Assembly (NCBI GenBank): GCA_963830175.1
Contig: CAWHKV010000005.1
Span: 38,247 to 102,246, forward strand
Length of the DNA stretch: 64,000 bases
Reading direction: 5' to 3'
DNA from: JBBRBB01 sp963830175
Lineage (GTDB): Bacteria > Bacteroidota > Bacteroidia > Chitinophagales > Chitinophagaceae
Shown: in pieces, positions 64,000 through 64,000 of the stretch
Position numbering within the stretch: position 1 is the stretch's first letter
How the letters are laid out: the number at the start of each line of letters is the position of its first letter
Notes under the pieces: model-generated
What the model saw: the letters and a program-made list of their open reading frames with translations, nothing else
The model's database searches: none
What the model was told of the DNA's origin: nothing
Translations under genes and position numbers: made by a program

Positions 64000-64000
64000 T

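Noticed and set aside
58358..64000. Ordinary prophage or integrative conjugative element
   Set aside because: No phage structural genes, relaxase, conjugation genes or tRNA-attached attachment site lies near the recombinase within the window.
1..64000. CRISPR array, rRNA or tRNA genes
   Set aside because: I saw no regularly spaced short repeats of CRISPR type, no cloverleaf with TTCGA-type arms, and no rRNA-like sequence.

Overview
The window is an AT-rich stretch of a Bacteroidota chromosome, probably from the Chitinophagaceae or a near relative; the family is an inference. The phylum is supported by a C-terminal type IX secretion sorting domain (19906-21978), many lipoproteins and secreted hydrolases, GH92 and GH172 enzymes, a long two-part class I mannose-6-phosphate isomerase, and -7 boxes of the TAnnTTTG type. 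About twenty one-base frameshifts are scattered over the window, one of them inside the essential valS gene. Most are therefore probably sequencing errors, and broken genes are annotated at their full reconstructed extent.

Layout. 1-3.96 kb: a cut VOC protein, a lipocalin-like lipoprotein, then a diheme cytochrome c of the thiosulfate dehydrogenase type and a SoxB-like secreted metallophosphoesterase behind a perfect CRP-like palindrome. 4.1-20 kb: small accessory genes (DUF4440, a multi-PAS histidine kinase, VOC proteins, YdeI, DUF2243, M20 amidohydrolase, GNAT, DinB, esterase, PaiB) and three tandem serine hydrolases. 20-35 kb: a T9SS/S74 repeat protein, DUF1543, a large FAD-binding protein, a tandem DUF4242 protein, a divergent pair of SulP transporters, an S41 peptidase, a membrane protein, an alpha/beta hydrolase, catalase and a CDF transporter.

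35.6-52.6 kb is a carbohydrate locus. Nine minus-strand genes with gaps of about 3-34 nt encode DUF5005, GH92, DUF4185, a serine hydrolase, a mutarotase-like protein, an SDR, an SMP-30 protein, CrcB and GH172. A divergent plus-strand group encodes a ROK sugar kinase, mannose-6-phosphate isomerase, an MFS sugar porter and a sialate O-acetylesterase. Together they would release mannose and furanosides from a glycan, import them and feed mannose into glycolysis. No SusC/SusD pair is present. GH172 together with DUF4185 suggests arabinan-type or lipoarabinomannan-type substrates.

52.6-58.1 kb holds housekeeping genes: EVE protein, exonuclease/GIY-YIG nuclease, valS and a PAP2 phosphatase.

58.36-64 kb is the most unusual part and looks like an integron-like gene-cassette array. 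A complete tyrosine recombinase lacking the IntI-specific insertion is followed on the same strand by cassettes bounded by GTT. These are a 219-bp unit without an ORF, a secreted protein ending in a 191-bp AAC...GTT foldable element, a TcmP/DUF5131 pair ending in a second 191-bp element with the same skeleton but different stem sequence, a second copy of the ORF-less unit, and an alpha/beta hydrolase running off the window.
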